Source: Bacillus sp. SA1-12 (GTDB lineage Bacteria > Bacillota > Bacilli > Bacillales > Bacillaceae). Taken from it: DNA of 64,000 nucleotides. Within the stretch, counting starts at the first letter, position 1, and every line of letters begins with the position of its first letter. A program made the translations under genes and the position numbers. The notes beneath the pieces were generated by a model. The model made no database searches. It saw only the letters and a program-made list of their open reading frames with translations, and had not been told where the DNA came from. The stretch covers positions 32,511-96,510 of the forward strand of contig NZ_LATZ01000017.1 in assembly GCF_000981385.1 (NCBI RefSeq). The letters are read 5' to 3'. Shown piece after piece: positions 62,246 to 64,000 of this stretch.

Positions 62246-62260
62246 TTATAATAATTATAA
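62246..62260. promoter_or_regulatory. PerR box, exact consensus
   Basis: TTATAATAATTATAA matches the PerR box TTATAATNATTATAA at every position, 72-86 bases before katA. PerR would repress katA until hydrogen peroxide oxidises the regulator. Confidence 0.85.
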
Positions 62261-62331
62261 AAAGATATTGATTTTTAATTGAGAGATGTTATTATTATAT
62301 CATACTTAAAAAATATTAGAGGTGATTCTTA

Positions 62332-63786
62332 ATGACGAATAACAGACTTACTACAAGCTGGGGTGCTCCAGTAGGTGACAACCAGAATTCAATTACAGCA
62401 GGAGGGCGCGGCCCAACCTTACTACAAGATGTACACCTTTTAGAAAAACTAGCACATTTTAATAGAGAACGTGTTCCTGAGCGTGTTGTACATGCGAAAG
62501 GTGCAGGTGCTCATGGTTACTTTGAAGTAACAAATGATGTGACAAACTATACAAAAGCAAATTTCTTATCTGAAGTAGGTAAACGTACACCGCTATTTAT
62601 TCGTTTTTCAACGGTTGCAGGTGAATTAGGATCAGCTGATACTGTTCGTGATCCACGCGGTTTTGCAGTGAAATTTTATACGGAAGAAGGCAATTATGAT
62701 ATTGTAGGGAACAATACACCTGTATTCTTTATTCGCGATGCCATCAAATTCCCTGATTTTATTCATACTCAAAAAAGAGACCCGCAAACACATTTGAAAA
62801 ACCCTAATGCAGTGTGGGACTTCTGGTCATTATCACCAGAATCGTTACACCAAGTCACAATCCTTATGTCTGATCGCGGCATTCCAGCAACCTTACGCCA
62901 TATGCATGGATTTGGAAGTCATACGTTTAAATGGACAAATGCTGAAGGCGATGGAGTTTGGATTAAATATCACTTCAAAACTGAACAAGGTATAAAGAAT
63001 ATTACACCGGAAGTGGCAGCAAAAATTGCAGGTGAAAATCCTGATTATCATACAGAAGATTTGTTCAATGCCATTGAAAATGGCGACTTCCCAGCTTGGA
63101 AATTATATGTTCAGATTATGCCATTAGAAGATGCTGATACGTATCGTTTTGATCCATTTGATGTGACTAAGGTTTGGTCTCAAAAAGATTATCCTTTAAT
63201 TGAAGTAGGTCGAATGGTATTAAACAGAAATCCTGAAAATTACTTTGCTGAGGTTGAACAAGCGACTTTCTCTCCGGGAACAATTGTACCTGGTATTGAT
63301 TTTTCACCAGATAAAATGCTTCAAGGCCGTTTATTCGCCTACCATGATGCACATCGTTATCGCGTAGGTGCGAACCATCAAGCTTTACCGATTAACCGTG
63401 CGAAAAATGAAGTGAAAAATTATCAACGTGACGGCCAAATGAGATTTGATGACAATGGTGGTAAGTCTGTTTACTATGAGCCGAATAGTTATGGCGGCCC
63501 TGCAGAAACACCAGAACATAAACAGGCTGCATATCCTGTATCAGGTGTTGCAGATAGTGTTGCTTATGATCATAACGATCATTATACACAAGCAGGTGAT
63601 CTATACCGCTTAATGACAGAAGAGCAACGCGCACACCTTGTATCCAACATCGTTCATGCAATGAAGCCTGTTGAAAGAGATGACATTAAACTTCGACAAA
63701 TCGGTCACTTCTATAAAGCTGATCCTGAATATGGCACTCGTATTGCCGAAGGTTTAGGCTTGTCTGTACCAGAAGCAGTAAAATAA
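62332..63786 (+). CDS. katA: Vegetative monofunctional catalase
   Basis: Haem catalase of the small-subunit type (484 residues) that breaks down hydrogen peroxide in the cytosol. The distal His54 ([11 protein letters not shown]), the [29 protein letters not shown] core with Asn in VGNNTPVFF, and the proximal haem Tyr337 in [14 protein letters not shown] are all present. The C-terminal flavodoxin-like domain of large catalases is absent, as expected. GAGGTG precedes ATG 62332, and a perfect PerR box lies upstream. Confidence 0.96.
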   Translation: MTNNRLTTSWGAPVGDNQNSITAGGRGPTLLQDVHLLEKLAHFNRERVPERVVHAKGAGAHGYFEVTNDVTNYTKANFLSEVGKRTPLFIRFSTVAGELGSADTVRDPRGFAVKFYTEEGNYDIVGNNTPVFFIRDAIKFPDFIHTQKRDPQTHLKNPNAVWDFWSLSPESLHQVTILMSDRGIPATLRHMHGFGSHTFKWTNAEGDGVWIKYHFKTEQGIKNITPEVAAKIAGENPDYHTEDLFNAIENGDFPAWKLYVQIMPLEDADTYRFDPFDVTKVWSQKDYPLIEVGRMVLNRNPENYFAEVEQATFSPGTIVPGIDFSPDKMLQGRLFAYHDAHRYRVGANHQALPINRAKNEVKNYQRDGQMRFDDNGGKSVYYEPNSYGGPAETPEHKQAAYPVSGVADSVAYDHNDHYTQAGDLYRLMTEEQRAHLVSNIVHAMKPVERDDIKLRQIGHFYKADPEYGTRIAEGLGLSVPEAVK

Positions 63787-63855
63787 TATCGGTTTTTTTC
63801 TAACCATTCTCAGTAGACAGCGATTTTTCTCTTGATTCTCACATATTCTCAAGAA

Positions 63856-63877
63856 AAAACACCTAAACAGGGTGTTT
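63856..63877 (+). terminator. Hairpin 1 downstream of katA
   Basis: Stem AAACACC / GGTGTTT; first of three consecutive hairpins after katA. Confidence 0.5.
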
Positions 63878-63888
63878 CAGACCGTAGA

Positions 63889-63927
63889 CAAACCCCCTTT
63901 CAAATCCTTGATTTGAAAGGGGGTTTG
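63889..63927. terminator. Hairpin 2 downstream of katA, 17-base perfect stem
   Basis: CAAACCCCCTTTCAAAT pairs perfectly with ATTTGAAAGGGGGTTTG around a CCTTG loop. It could terminate transcription from either side, although T-runs are short. Confidence 0.7.
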
Positions 63928-63950
63928 CATTTATTCTCTATTTTCTTAGG

Positions 63951-63976
63951 CTGGGCATGGATACTTCCATGCCCAG
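63951..63976. terminator. Hairpin 3 downstream of katA
   Basis: Perfect ten-base arms CTGGGCATGG / CCATGCCCAG with a six-base loop, followed by TTTG. Confidence 0.6.
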
Positions 63977-64000
63977 TTTGCCATTTTCTTGAGATTCATG

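Overview
The window reads as chromosomal DNA of a low-GC, endospore-forming Bacillaceae species. Supporting signs are AT-rich spacers, strong GGAGG ribosome sites, frequent TTG/GTG starts, a Spo0E-type phosphatase, a Fur-regulated-basic-protein-like peptide, several cre-like (CcpA) sites, a perfect PerR box before a catalase and a perfect SigL (-24/-12) promoter. I see no phage, plasmid, IS element, CRISPR array, tRNA or rRNA. Most genes are ordinary housekeeping or catabolic genes.

Layout. 1-9.5 kb: small hypotheticals, a membrane-anchored or secreted GH18 glycosidase, an APH-fold kinase, an AraC regulator followed by a GH27 alpha-galactosidase and a serine beta-lactamase-fold hydrolase, a methyltransferase divergent from a CitR-like LysR regulator, and a Spo0E-like phosphatase. 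9.6-18.1 kb: a complete acetoin/2,3-butanediol block (acoA-acoB-acoC-acoL, bdhA, acoR) with an upstream dyad that is probably the AcoR site and a SigL promoter. 18.2-31.5 kb: a carbohydrate area with a GH105 unsaturated rhamnogalacturonyl hydrolase, a PTS EIIBC carrying three LacI-type operator copies (one inside the gene) with a downstream EEP-family hydrolase, and an AraC regulator divergent from a GH127 beta-L-arabinofuranosidase-type enzyme. ilvD, a Nudix hydrolase and a secreted EEP hydrolase follow.

31.5-40.6 kb: two divergent blocks. The minus-strand block is the ATP-grasp / alpha-E / transglutaminase triad. The plus-strand block is a CHASE3-HAMP-GAF hybrid kinase, a CheR-type methyltransferase and a REC-PAS-PAS histidine kinase; the first two resemble the RsbK-RsbM pair of the Bacillus cereus group. 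41-50 kb: nitroreductase, acyl-CoA ligase, aldo/keto reductase, SDR, DUF502, an aldo/keto reductase with a stop at codon 6, a YwaF-like membrane protein, a metallophosphoesterase and a methyltransferase. 50.9-64 kb: a racemase-fold protein, a VOC protein, a three-gene ABC-2 exporter, a DEAD-box helicase, a coiled-coil protein, a cobalamin riboswitch with metE, a GabD-type dehydrogenase and katA, ending in a run of hairpins.

How it fits together. Overflow products (acetoin, butanediol) and plant cell-wall sugars are consumed under carbon control: cre-like sites sit before several of these genes, and SigL/AcoR drives aco. metE is shut off by cobalamin, and katA is under peroxide control. I found no convincing novel defence or mobile system. 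The observations most worth following are the sensor-kinase/methyltransferase module without sigB nearby, the three-operator PTS, the nested palindrome before acoR, and the single-stop aldo/keto reductase pseudogene.
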